A program made the position numbers and the translations under genes. A DNA stretch of 64,000 bases, from the NCBI GenBank assembly GCA_011799875.1, contig CM022297.1, positions 73,846,488 to 73,910,487 of the forward strand, read 5' to 3'. Below, in pieces: positions 20,371 through 29,672 of this stretch. Below the pieces are notes generated by a model. It did not search any database. It was not told the DNA's origin and saw nothing but the letters and a program-made list of their open reading frames with translations. Each line of letters starts with the position of its first letter. Position 1 is the stretch's first letter. Source of the DNA: Thinopyrum elongatum (lineage: Eukaryota; Streptophyta; Magnoliopsida; Poales; Poaceae).

Positions 20371-22649
20371 TACGGGGACTGGTTCCGTCCTTGCTCGGAT
20401 TGATTTTACATGCTCGTCCTCCTACTAGGAAAATGTCATAAATGTTGTACATGATCATGTTTCACATGGTTTCCCTTTTGCAAGCTCCTTTAGAAATCCA
20501 TAAAAGACTCACAAGACACAGACATGGTGCGTGGAAGGTGGATAATACCATGAGTGAGTTACACATCGATAAAAAAGGTAGCATGGACATAATGCATTTT
20601 TGTCATGTGGGGTGGGTAGCGGCAACGAAATGGAAGTCTAACATGATATCATAGTGTAGGAACGACAGGCCATATGGGATAACATAGTAATGGGCCAAAT
20701 CGACCGTATAACTATGTTGATCCAAGTTTCTTCATAATTATTATTTGAAAAATTCCGCCAGCGCATTCCAGTTTGGCCTAAGCATAATACAAATAGCATT
20801 TGATGGGTCGACCATTTGCGATGGACTAGGTTTGTCATAGAGTATCGTCACGTCAGACATAAGGATGCTTACGTGGACATAGGAACATTCATACTTGGCA
20901 CCAAGTCATCGAGTTCCATGATGGTTCATACCACATCATATCAAGGCAAGACAGAAGATTAATGTTTTTAGCACGATGAAAGTTAAATCCTGCTTTAGTA
21001 TTTTTTTTCTAGATTCAAGATATATCTACCACAGAAAACAATTATGTGGTAGATGTGAAATCATATGCACCACATACATTGTTGTCGTGGTATATGTCAA
21101 CCCATATGCCACAAAAAACTTGTGATCCGTGGTATATTCAATCACAATTGGCAGTTCATAGTAAAAGTGCCCTGGAGGCTAAAATTCATACTTCCACCAA
21201 AGGAAAAAACTGTGTTAGATCAGCAAATTTCTTATTGCGAAGTTCCATATACAAGGCCTCGGGCCCATTCGGAAAATATCCCTCTTTGTGCTGCAGAAGG
21301 GTGCTTAGGCTATATAAATAACCTTACGGGTGATTCACACAAATAATGAATGCTTATCTCTATGCCAATTGTTTGGTGCCATAACAACAACCACAATAAT
21401 TATAGGTTGCTCTTCCATTATCTATATTTTTTTCTTAATTGTATGACACTCACCATTAAGAAGTATTTCCATGAGAACAAATAGATTATGTCTATTACCT
21501 TGCTCTAGATCAAAGGCATAAAATCTCATGCATAAATAAATCAGTCCCAAATAGTATATGATGAATTATTTATTGATAACTTCAAGTCCACTTAGCATAG
21601 TTCAATATAAGTTCTATTTAAGGAAACAAATCTTGCAGTTGCAAAAGCCACTGATTTGCCTATCACACTGAAGCTGGCGGACCTTGTCACCCCAGTCCAA
21701 TGAGCATATCTTTTTGCATGATCGTTCGGTGCAGAGCACGAGCAGATAGCGTTCCCACTTACAATTCTCTGTGTACCACCAAGATAATAAAAGTCACACC
21801 ATAATAGTGAGAAGTTTGTCGTGATGGCACGACTTCTTACACCATCGCATAGAAGTTTCAAACTGGCGAAAAGTTAATAGACATACAAGAATGTGCTTCA
21901 ACATCATATTTAAAAAATCCAAAGTCAATATTTTCTTAAAATGTTATGTTGATATTTCTAGGTTCATCCTTTGAAATAAATTATGCCCTAGGCAATCTAA
22001 TCAAAAACAACAAAAGAGAGCACAAACCTGCATAAGTAGTGCTTCCTAACAACACAAGTATCACCAAAATACAGGCGAAGGTAGATCTTCCGTCCATTCC
22101 TGAATTCTACATACTAACATGACGCAAGGTGACAATTTATAATGTCAATGATATGAAATGGCGTGCCACGTGTAATCTTGTAGAGAAATACATAAATAGT
22201 GCATCCAAAAGATATACTGACCAATTACAAAGGGGTGGTCCTAGCGAGGGACATATAGAAAATACACTAAGTCAAAAGGATATGGAATGACGTTCTATCT
22301 CTAAATTCTAAGAGGAAGAAACTAAATAGTGTATCCAAAAGATTTAGTGGCCAGGTATCAAGAGGTGGTCCCCAGGGAGAATCATAGGGGCGATACATAA
22401 AATCAAAAGATATAGAACGTAACATCTCTACATTCGTAAGGAAGGATATGAATGTGCGTGCAGAAGATATCATTACCATGTACCGAGAAGTGGTCCCCAA
22501 CGAGAGCCAAACAGGAAATATCTATAAAAGGATACATGATGAGGTGCCATCGCTAGATTCTAGAGAAATAAATATTGAAGCGCATCCATAAGATATCATG
22601 ACAAAGTTACAAAAGGTGGACCCCATTTGAAGTTATTCTTTATTTACAA
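20371..22649. repeat. Tandem repeat unit R2 (lacks the last 0.9 kb)
   Basis: Aligns along its whole length to 17220-19460 with many substitutions and a few small indels, then joins directly to R3 at 'TTTACAATGTAGGGGACTGG'. The LINE-bearing tail of R1 is missing. No coding sequence is recognised. Confidence 0.8.
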
Positions 22650-22985
22650 TGTAGGGGACTGGTTCCGTCCTTGCTCAGATTGATTTGACATGCTCATCCT
22701 CCGTCTAGGAAAATGTCATAAATGTTGTACATGATCTTGTTTCACATGGTTTTCCTTTTGCAAGCTCCTTTAGAAATCCATAAAGAGTCATATGACACAG
22801 ACGTGGTGCGTAGAAGGTGGATAATATATACCATGAGTGAGTTACACATTGATAAAAAAGGTAGCATGAACATAATGCATTTTTGTCATGTGGGGTGGGT
22901 AGCGGCAACGAAAGAGGTGTCTAACATGATGGCAAAGTGTAGGAACGACGGGCCGTATGGGCTGAAATAGTAATGGGCCAATCCG
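22650..22985. repeat. Tandem repeat unit R3 (first 0.34 kb only)
   Basis: Starts 'TGTAGGGGACTGGTTCCG' and follows R1/R2 up to 'ATGGGCCAATCCGAGCATG', where it departs. It is closer to R2 than to R1 in most variable positions. Its end is 80 bases before a short coding-like frame and 270 bases before the CACTA terminus. Confidence 0.75.
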
Positions 22986-23065
22986 AGCATGACAAAGTTA
23001 CAAAACCCATGAAATTCGAAGCCATAATACGCCAACGACAATGATTTGGTAAACAGATCGCCATC

Positions 23066-23255
23066 ATGGAGGACGACAACCCTAGATTCTGTCGAGCGGA
23101 TTCAGGGGGACTCATAAGTTCCCCAACGACACCGAAGCTGATCGAACATTCTTCGTTGAAGAAGAAGTTAGAGGACCAAGACAAAAAAGCAACACCTTCC
23201 GCTCCATTGGAACAGGCCTTGGAAAACAATGACCAAATGATCTCCCGCCATCCTC
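23066..23255 (+). pseudogene. Unknown coding-like frame cut by the CACTA element
   Basis: An ATG-started frame of about 63 codons with a hydrophilic, gene-like composition ('MEDDNPRFCRADSGGLISSP', then Lys/Glu-rich 'KKKLEDQDKK'). It runs into the CACTA terminus at 23256; codons beyond that belong to the transposon end. I do not recognise the protein. The three bases before the terminus are CTC, the expected length of a CACTA target duplication. The minus strand of the same stretch is also open, so the coding direction is not certain. Copies: 38541-38721, 53802-53988, and inverted 61300-61488. Confidence 0.3.
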
Positions 23256-23283
23256 CACTAGTAGAAAACAGGGCTTTGGTCCA
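23256..23283 (+). repeat. Terminal inverted repeat (left end) of the CACTA element
   Basis: CACTAGTAGAAAACAGGGCT followed by TTGGTCC. CACTA ends of this type are the transposase cleavage site. The inverted copy ends at 61299 as ...CTACTAGTG. Confidence 0.85.
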
Positions 23284-23299
23284 GGCTTGGCCAGCCCAT

Positions 23300-23548
23300 T
23301 AGTCCCGGTTCAGTGACGAACCGGGACCCATGGGGGCATACGTCCCTGTTCGTGCGCCCAGGGGGCCGGCCGGGCCTCGTGGGGCATTGGTCCCGGTTCG
23401 TCTGGACCCTTTGGTCCCGGTTCCAGACATGAACCGGGACCAATGGGCCTCGCTCCTGGCCCACATCCATTGGTCCCGGTTCATGGCTGGAACCGGGACC
23501 AAAGGAGGTCCTTTAGTCCTGGTTCTAGCCACCAACCGGGACCAATGA
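23300..23548. repeat. Subterminal repeats of the CACTA element
   Basis: At least five paired motifs GGTCCCGGTT...AACCGGGACC (or one-base variants) at about 23301, 23390, 23413, 23472 and 23515. Each pair can fold into a 10-12-bp stem. In En/Spm elements such subterminal motifs bind the regulatory protein TnpA; binding here is inference. Confidence 0.85.
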
Positions 23549-23553
23549 GGTGC

Positions 23554-23563
23554 CTATATATAC
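23554..23563 (+). promoter_or_regulatory. TATA box of the CACTA transposase gene
   Basis: CTATATATAC directly after the last subterminal repeat and about 370 bases before the start codon. This predicts RNA start at about 23590, leaving a 240-base first exon. Conserved in all four copies. Confidence 0.7.
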
Positions 23564-23830
23564 CCCCTCGCCCGCAAGCAGAGCACTCCACTGCTCTATT
23601 TTTTCTGGCCGGTTAGGGGAGGGCTTTGTGGTGCTCTAGCTCACCTCCTATGCACATGAGGTGTTCGATGAAATGCCCGAGCCACACTACTTAAGCTTTC
23701 TTCTCTCCAAGCTCGACCTCCAAGCTCCATTTTCCTCAAGATTTGTTTAGGTTTAGCGGTCCGTCACGTCCCGTCCCCGTCTTCACCGCCGTCGATCGCC
23801 CGCGCCGATCTCATCGCCAGCACCACCGTG

Positions 23831-23925
23831 GTGAGCCTCTTGTTCTTATCTTCTTTCTAAATGAGAAAAATTCTTACTTGTATGGTTTAGATAGATACTT
23901 GTATAATTATATATAATGCACGCAG
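23831..23925 (+). other. 5'-UTR intron of the CACTA transposase gene
   Basis: Donor GTG|GTGAGC at 23831 and acceptor ATGCACGCAG|ATG at 23925, with an AT-rich 95-base body. The start codon follows the acceptor directly. The same borders occur at the other copies. Confidence 0.7.
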
Positions 23926-25164
23926 ATGAACCGGCAATGGATGTACGGTGACAGACGCACCTCCGAGTACATTAAGGGCGTGCATAATTTTCTCGAAGTG
24001 GCCGAGGCAAACAAGCAGAATGGTTTTATGTGTTGTCCATGCCCTATATGTGGGAATACGAAGTCTTACTCTGACCGGAAAATCCTTCACACCCACCTGC
24101 TTTATAAGGGTTTCATGGCACACTATAATGTTTGGACCAAGCACGGAGAAAGAGGGGTTATGATGGAGGACAGCGAAGAAGAAGAGGATGATGACAACTA
24201 TGTGCCCCCTGAATACGGTGATCCTGCAACGGGGGAAGCTGAAGATCAAGAGGAACCAGGCGATGTGCCCGATGATGATCTCCGCCGGGTCATTGTTGAT
24301 GCAAAGAGACAGTGCGAAAGTGAAAAGGAGAAGCTGAAGTTTGATCGCATGTTAGAGGATCACCAAAAAGGGTTGTACCCCAATTGCGAAGATGGCAACA
24401 CAAAGCTCGGTACCGTACTGGAATTGCTGCAGTGGAAGGCAGAGAATGCTGTTCCTGACAAAGGATTTGAGAAGCTACTGAAAATATTGAAGAAGAAGCT
24501 TCCAAAGGATAACGAATTGCCCGACAGTACGTACGCAGCAAAGAAGGTCGTATGCCCTCTAGGATTGGAGGTGTAGAAGATACATGCATGCCCTAATGAC
24601 TGCATCCTGTACCGCGGTGCGTACGAGGATTTGAACGCATGCCCGGTATGCGGTGCATTGCGGTATAAGATCAGACGAGATGACCCTGGTGATGTTGACG
24701 GCGAGCCCCCCAGGAAGAGGGTTCCTGCGAAGGTGATGTGGTATGCTCCTATAATACCATGGTTGAAACGTTTGTTCAGAAACAAAGAGCATGCCAAGTT
24801 GATGCGATGGCACAGAGAGGACCGTAAGAAAGACGGGAAGTTGAGAGCACCCGCTGACGGGTCGCAGTAGAGAAAACTCGAGAGAAAGTCTGGGAGGAGT
24901 TTGCAGGTGACGCAAGGAACGTATGGTTTGGTTTAAGCGCGGATGGCATTAATCCTTTTGGGGAGCAGAGCAGCAATCACAGCACCTGGCCCGTGACTCT
25001 ATGTGTCTATAACCTTCCTCCTTGGCTGTGCATGAAGCGGAAGTTCATTATGATGCCAGTACTCATCCAAGGCCCTAAGCAACCCGGCAACGACATTGAT
25101 GTGTACCTAAGGCCATTAGTTGAAGAACTTTTACAGCTGTGGAATGGAAACGGTGTATGTGTTA
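23926..25164 (+). pseudogene. TnpD (TNP2-like) CACTA transposase, broken and internally deleted
   Basis: The first 216 codons begin MNRQWMYGDRRTSEYIKGV with the cysteine cluster CCPCPICGN (residues 36-44), the transposase-associated domain, followed by an acidic linker (about 80-120). In frame, a TAG at 24574 stops the protein; the next codons (KIHACPNDC.., RGAYEDLNACPVCGALRYK) are the start of the TNP2 domain. A second stop (24868, TAG where Trp is usual) and a frame change follow, then 'LSADGINPFGEQSSNHSTWP' and 'LCVYNLPPWLCMKRKFIMMP' up to 'LLQLWNGNG'. After that the sequence jumps to an unrelated 3' tail, so most of the catalytic part is absent. The first TAG is in all four copies, so it is real rather than a read error. 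Confidence 0.85.
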
Positions 25165-25299
25165 AGCGATGAAGAATATCCATGGTTACGGCGCAATAAG
25201 CAAAGGACACAAGCGAAGAAAAAGTGAAGACTTTCTCTCCACAACTATTATGATGATGCCTTTGATCTAGAATATCACTGCAGTTACATGTGAAGAAAT

Positions 25300-26480
25300 G
25301 AAATGCCTTTTGTAACAGACGAGTTTCCGTATGAAACCTTGATACTTCGAAAGAGATTGTCCGTTTTGTACACGAAGTGCATCCAGTTTTTGTCATAACC
25401 CTCTCAACTTTTTAGAACATGCTATGTGGGTGAAATGATGATACCATGCCAACTTTCAACCTTTTCAGAGTTCATTTGAAGTGCTTTTCAATTTCAGGGT
25501 CATATAGCTCAAAAAAATCAGTAAATGCATGAAAAATAACAAATGAAGTCAAAAAGGGTTGAAAATTGATGATGTGGCTTTGAATGGTGCATTTTGAACA
25601 TACAAAAGTAAAAAAAAATGAAATCCCTTTGTAACAGACGAGTTTCCGTATGAAACCCTGATACTTCGTCAGAGATTGTCCGTTTTGTACACGAAGTGCA
25701 TCCAGTTTTTGCCGAACCCTCTCAACTTTTTAGCACATGCTATGTGGGTGAAATGATGATACCACTGCCAACTTCAACCTTTTCAGAGTTCATTTGTAGT
25801 GCTTTTCAATTTCAAGGTCTTATAGCTCAAAAAAAATCAGTAACATGAAAAATAACAAATGAAGTCAGAAAGGGTTGAAAATTGATGATGTGGCTTTGAA
25901 TGGTGCATTTTGAACACACAAAAAGTCTGGAGTTCAAATAGTTCAAAAAAAGAAATCCCTTTGTAACAACGAGTTTCCGTATGAAACCCTGATACTTCGA
26001 AAGAGTTGTCCTTTTTGTACGAAGTGCATCCAGTTTTTTTGTCGAACCCTCTCAACTTTTTAGCACATGCTATGTGGGTGAAATGATGATACCATGCCAA
26101 CTTTCACCTTTTCAGAGTTCATTTAAGTGCTTTTCAATTTCAGGTCATATAGTTCAAAAAAATCAGTAAATGCATGAAAAATACAAATGAAGTCAGAAAG
26201 GGTTGAAAATTGATGATGTGGCTTTGAATGGTGCATTTTGAACACACAAAAAGTCTGGGTTCAAATAAGTTCAAAAAATGAAATCCCTTTGTAACAAACG
26301 AGTTTTCGTTCGAAACCCTGATACTTCGAAAGAGATTGCCCGTTTTGTACACGAAGTGCATCCAGTTTTTGCCGTAACCCTCTCAACTTTTTAGCACATG
26401 CTAGTTGGGTGAAATGATGATACCATGCCAACTTTCAACCTTTTCAGAGTTCATTTGTAGTGCTTTTCAATTTCAGGATC
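25300..26480. repeat. Tandem repeats of about 325 bp (nearly four units) in the CACTA 3' part
   Basis: Units start with 'GAAAT(C/G)CCTTTGTAACA(G)ACGAG' at about 25303, 25619, 25949 and 26279. Each contains 'CACGAAGTGCATCCAG', 'ACCCTCTCAACTTTTTAGCA', 'GTGGGTGAAATGATGATACC' and, except the last, 'GGGTTGAAAATTGATGATGT'. The final unit ends after about 200 bases. The units are about equally similar to each other and show no coding frame. Confidence 0.9.
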
Positions 26481-27100
26481 TTAGCGCAAAAAGAATGAAC
26501 TAATAGCAAAAAGATGAACTTAAAATAATCAATTAAAATATTCTGTTATGATCAACACTAAAACAAAACTATAATATTCTTCAATAGCAAAAAAAATCAA
26601 CTAAAAAGCTTTTATAAAACTCTAATAGCAAAAGGAATCAACTAAAAGCTTTTATAAACCTCTAGTATTTTTGAAACTAAAATTAAAAAATTTATGCAAC
26701 TAAAATTATCAAAGTATTTTTAGTTCAAAACATTAATAGCAAAAAATTATCATAAAGAATTTTTTTGTTAGAAACTTTAATAGAAAAAGAATTATCATAA
26801 AGAATTTTTTGTTAGAAACTAAAATAACAAATCTGTTTTGAATTAAATGTTAAAACACAGTAATATTAAATAAGGAAAAGAATCACTCAAAAATCTATTT
26901 TATAGTAAATTTATTCACAAACTAGTGATTCACACAAATTTCAAAGAATTCAAATTTAACCTATTCAAATTTGAAAACTAATGGCACTAACAGAAAGTTT
27001 ATAATTTTTGTGACCTAACAGCAAAAAGAATTAAGAAAATAAAGCAAAAAACAAAAGAAAATAATAATCAAAAAACAAAACAAAAAAACTGAAAATAAAT
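26481..27100. other. AT-rich tail with short direct repeats
   Basis: Very AT-rich with repeated short words 'AATAGCAAAAAGAAT', 'CAACTAAAAAGCTTTTATAA' and 'ATTATCATAAAGAATTTTTT', each two or three times. No gene. The matching stretch in the third copy is interrupted by the N gap. Confidence 0.7.
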
Positions 27101-27314
27101 AAAAAAATGCTGCCTACTGGGCCACCACGGCCTGAATACGACTATAAACCAACCCGGCAGTGGGCCAGGATTCAGGCCCGCAGAAGGCCCAGTAGGCCCA
27201 CAGGCGAGAGGCACAGTTAGGCCAGTAGGCCTGCAATAGATAGGATTTCGAAAGGGGAGGCACAACCGCGCTTATAAACTGGTGCCGAAGCTCCTCAGCT
27301 AGCGAGGTGGGACT
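27101..27314 (-). ncRNA. Candidate Pol III (U6-type) transcription unit
   Basis: On the minus strand, AGTCCCACCTCG (27314-27303) resembles the plant snRNA upstream sequence element RTCCCACATCG. Exactly 24 bases later comes TTTATAA (27278-27272). This USE-to-TATA distance is the short one typical of plant Pol III snRNA genes; Pol II snRNA genes have about 10 bases more. RNA would start near 27248 and meet a run of seven T's at 27107-27101, a Pol III stop, giving about 140 nt. The body is GC-rich with GGCCCAC/GTGGGCC-type pairs but is not U6, U3 or another snRNA I know. The same arrangement, with the same spacing, is at 63490-63706. It may be a relic promoter carried by the transposon. Confidence 0.4.
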
Positions 27315-27345
27315 ACATCCACCGCGGCTGTGCCAGGCACAGGCT

Positions 27346-27577
27346 ATTGGTCCCGGTTGGTGGCACGAACCGGGACCAATGCCCACCTTTGATCCCGGTT
27401 CATGGCACCAACCGGACCAATGCTACCCTTTGGTCCTGTTCGTGCCACCAATCGGGACCAAAGGTCTCTGCTTCCCGCCCTTTGGGCTGACGAAAAGGAC
27501 CTTTGGTCCCGATTGGTGGCACGACCGGGACCAAAGGGTTGCATTGGTCCCGGTTCGTGCCACAAACCGGGACAAGG
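27346..27577. repeat. Second set of CACTA-type subterminal repeats
   Basis: Five pairs of GGTCCCGGTT/AACCGGGACC variants, here with the inner word GGTGGCACGA or CGTGCCACCA. They lead to a TATA box and a GC-rich exon in plus orientation, so they look like the left end of another CACTA element whose terminal CACTA is not present. A cleaner copy is at 63741-63972. Confidence 0.8.
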
Positions 27578-27583
27578 TTGTGG

Positions 27584-27590
27584 TATATAA
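27584..27590 (+). promoter_or_regulatory. TATA box after the second subterminal repeats
   Basis: TATATAA followed by CCCCACACTT, directly behind the last subterminal motif, the same layout as at 23554. It would serve the GC-rich exon starting near 27615. Confidence 0.6.
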
Positions 27591-27599
27591 CCCCACACT

Positions 27600-27940
27600 T
27601 GGAGAATTTCCCCCACCTTCCCCACCCCGCCATCTTCTCTGAACGCCGCCAGGCTGCCCCTGCTCCTCGACGCCGTCACTGTCGCCGCCCCTCCTCTACG
27701 CCGTCGCCGCCCGCTCCTCGTCGCCGTCGCCCCGCGCTCCTGCCTTGCCCTGACGCGCCGCCCGGCCCGTGCCCCTGCTTCCTCGACGCCGTCGCCGCCC
27801 CGTGGTCGCCGTCGCCGTCGCCGCCCGCTCCTCAACGCCGTCGCCGCCCGCTCCTCTGTCGCCGTCGCCCCCAGCTCCTTGCCCTGCCCCGACCACGCCG
27901 CACCTCTCCTCGCTTCGGTCCGGCCGGCCTCCTCCTCTCT
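27600..27940 (+). other. GC-rich first-exon-like segment of the second CACTA-like element
   Basis: Strongly GC-rich with repeated 'CGCCGTCGCC' and 'CCGCTCCTC' words, ending abruptly at a T-run near 27942. Long frames exist on both strands and in several phases, which is what such composition produces by chance. A similar GC-rich leader exon followed by an AT-rich intron is usual for grass CACTA elements. I do not claim a protein. Confidence 0.5.
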
Positions 27941-28510
27941 GTTTTTTTTTACTATGATGATTGTTTTTTGTTCATAGATGATATATATGTAGTGTATATG
28001 ATGATATGTATGTTATATATGATGATATGTCCTGTTTTTTTCATAATTTTTTGTTCATAGATGATTATATGTAGTGTATATGATGATATATATGTGTTGC
28101 AAAAGTTACTTTAAGAAAAAAAATGTATGTATTATGTTCATATGCAAAGAATATGCAAAAGTTAGAATTTTTGTTCATATATGTATTTTTTTGTTCATAT
28201 GTGTTTAATTTTTTGTTCATAGCATTTTTTTTGTTCTATATGTATTTTTTATAGCATTTTTTCATGTATATATGTATGTGGCTATTTATGTATAGATGGA
28301 TATCATTTTTTTCCATTATGTATGTCGTTGTCGATATAACCCCTCCCCCGATAACTTCGACATGAGGGGGGGGGGGGGGGGAGGAGTCCTCGAAACATAT
28401 CAGATACACTTTATAAATTCATATGTTGAGTTAGTGATTTAGGTTAGTGTATTTTAGGTTAGTTGATTTAGTGCATTTTAGGTTAGTTGTATTGTTGTGC
28501 ATTTTAGGTT
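27941..28510. other. AT-rich intron-like stretch with a 16-G run
   Basis: Many repeats of 'TTTTTTGTTCATAGATGAT' and 'TATATGATGATAT'. At 28366-28381 there is an unbroken run of 16 G's, preceded at 28338 by 'ACCCCTCCCCCGATAACTTC'. The length of the G-run is unlikely to be exact in the assembly. No gene seen. Confidence 0.6.
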
Positions 28511-28512
28511 AG

Positions 28513-28691
28513 TGGAGAGGAAAAGGAAAATAAGGAAAAATAAGAAAAGAGGAAGAAGAGAGGAAAGAAAGAAAAAGAAGAGAGGAAAAGGAAATAAGAA
28601 AGGAAGAGGGGTTTTTTTTTTTCTTTTCTTCTTTTATTTTACGAAATCTTATTTCTTCTCTCTTTTTTCTTCTTCTCCTCTTCTTTTTTTT
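28513..28691. repeat. Polypurine stretch followed by its polypyrimidine counterpart
   Basis: 28513-28609 is almost pure A/G (GGAAAAGGAAAATAAGG, GAGGAAAGAAAGAAAAAGAA and so on). 28610-28691 is almost pure T/C with matching words (CTTTTATTTTA, TCTTCTCTCTTTTTTCTTCT). The two halves are roughly reverse complements and could form a long hairpin, or a triplex in supercoiled DNA. Confidence 0.8.
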
Positions 28692-28697
28692 ATGGAC

Positions 28698-28821
28698 GAG
28701 GTGTCGAGGATCACCGACCGGTCGAGGGTCGGGAACTAGGTAGAGGGTCGAGGGTCGCCGAGGGTCGAGGTTCGAGGATCGCCGGGGTCGAGGTGCGAGG
28801 GTCGTCGAGGGGTCGAGGGTC
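28698..28821. repeat. GTCGAGG minisatellite
   Basis: Irregular tandem copies of GTCGAGG(GTCG) with variants such as GGTTCGAGGATCGCC over about 120 bases. It lies directly before the left arm of the large foldback. Confidence 0.85.
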
Positions 28822-29310
28822 GAGATTTATCAAGAATGTCCCCATTATGGATGTGCACAGTTGATCCAGTTTTTTTTTCTGATCTCATCTATATATATTC
28901 TTCTATATGTCACGTTGTCTGTCAAAGTATTGAAGAAATCAATGGCTTCATCATTAGCCGAAGTAACAGGGGTATAATGCTACGAAGCTCTGCAAAGTTG
29001 TTTTGGAACGGAGTTCCGGAGAAAAATTCGCTTTTTGGTACGAATTTCAGCAAAGGCCTTCCAAATAGCGATATTCGGAAGGCTCTTGCTAAACTTTGTA
29101 CCAAAAACAATTATCCTATCCGGGACTCCGTTCCAAAACAATTTTGGAGAGCTTCGTACCATTATGTGCCTGTTACTTCCGGCTAATGATGAAGCCATGG
29201 TTTTCTTGAATCATTGACACGGACAACGTGACATTAGAAGGGTAGATGAGATCAGGAAAAATATGGACCATTTTCTGCACATCCAGAATGGCGCCATTTT
29301 ATTAAATCCC
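28822..29310. ncRNA. Foldback of about 490 bp: candidate small-RNA precursor
   Basis: Left arm about 28822-29068 and right arm about 29072-29310 are imperfect reverse complements over their whole length with almost no loop (CCTTCCAAATAGCGATATTC sits at the centre). Outer ends match ('GAGATTTAT..CCATTATGG' against 'CCAGAATGG..ATTAAATC'), as do middle parts ('CTGATCTCATCTA', 'GTCACGTTGTC', 'TGGCTTCATCATTAGCC') and inner parts ('TTGTTTTGGAACGGAGT', 'TTTTTGGTAC'). Arms differ by scattered substitutions and small bulges. An RNA through it would form a stem of about 240 bp, a shape processed to siRNAs or young miRNAs. Both arms keep short open frames that mirror each other, as if a gene piece was duplicated head to head. 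Only one copy is in the window. Confidence 0.75.
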
Positions 29311-29414
29311 TTGTTTGACATTCATGAAGGAGGCGGTCCGGACGTTGGACATTCATGAGAGAACTCCGTAACTCTTCAACATGAGGGGGACGTCGATCAA
29401 CCCCCTCTTGCCCG
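29311..29414. other. Short unassigned stretch
   Basis: Contains the 14-bp word 'GGACATTCATGAGA' near a related 'TGACATTCATGAAG', and no recognisable gene. Confidence 0.5.
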
Positions 29415-29558
29415 ACCAAACCCTAGAAGCGTCGAGGCCACCCCAAACCCTAGAAGCATTGCGGAGGCCACCCCAAACCCTAGAGCTCGAGCCCACCCAA
29501 ATTACCAAGTTAAGAGCGTTGTCGAGGCCACCCCAAACCCTAGAAGCGTCGAGGCCAC
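29415..29558. repeat. CCAAACCCTAGAAGCGTCGAGGC minisatellite (about four units)
   Basis: Copies of 'CCCCAAACCCTAGAAGCG' followed by 'TCGAGGCCA' at about 29415, 29442, 29471 and 29530, partly degenerate. The AAACCCTAG word is not a telomere array: spacing and flanks differ. Confidence 0.8.
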
Positions 29559-29672
29559 TAATTAATATTCCTTGTTGTGATTAGCTAGCTAGGTCTATGT
29601 TTGCCACTAATATATCCATCTCTCGTGTTTGTATATTAATGTCCATGTTTGTAATATTTGCAAAAACTATGG

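Larger units (their letters stand above)
23256..27100 (+). mobile_element. CACTA (En/Spm-type) DNA transposon, defective
   Basis: Starts with the terminus CACTAGTAGAAAACAGGG, followed by paired subterminal repeats, a TATA box, a 5'-UTR intron, a broken TnpD (TNP2-type) transposase, then about 325-bp tandem repeats and an AT-rich tail. The opposite terminus (…TACTAGTG) is not found on the right in any copy, so the right edge given is only where another unit begins. The transposase lacks its catalytic middle part and has shared stop codons, so the element could move only with help from another copy. Confidence 0.85.

Noticed and set aside
25300..26480. Regular repeats considered as a CRISPR array
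   Set aside because: Units are about 325 bp and repeated end to end without unique spacers, and the context is a plant transposon.
27344..28060. Frames of 160-185 codons around the second subterminal repeats
   Set aside because: They translate palindromic subterminal repeats (GTNRDQ-type words) and GC-rich simple sequence, so they are not proteins.
29415..29558. AAACCCTAG words taken for an interstitial telomere repeat
   Set aside because: The unit is longer (about 27 bp and more) and includes GAAGCGTCGAGGCCACC; there is no head-to-tail CCCTAAA array.
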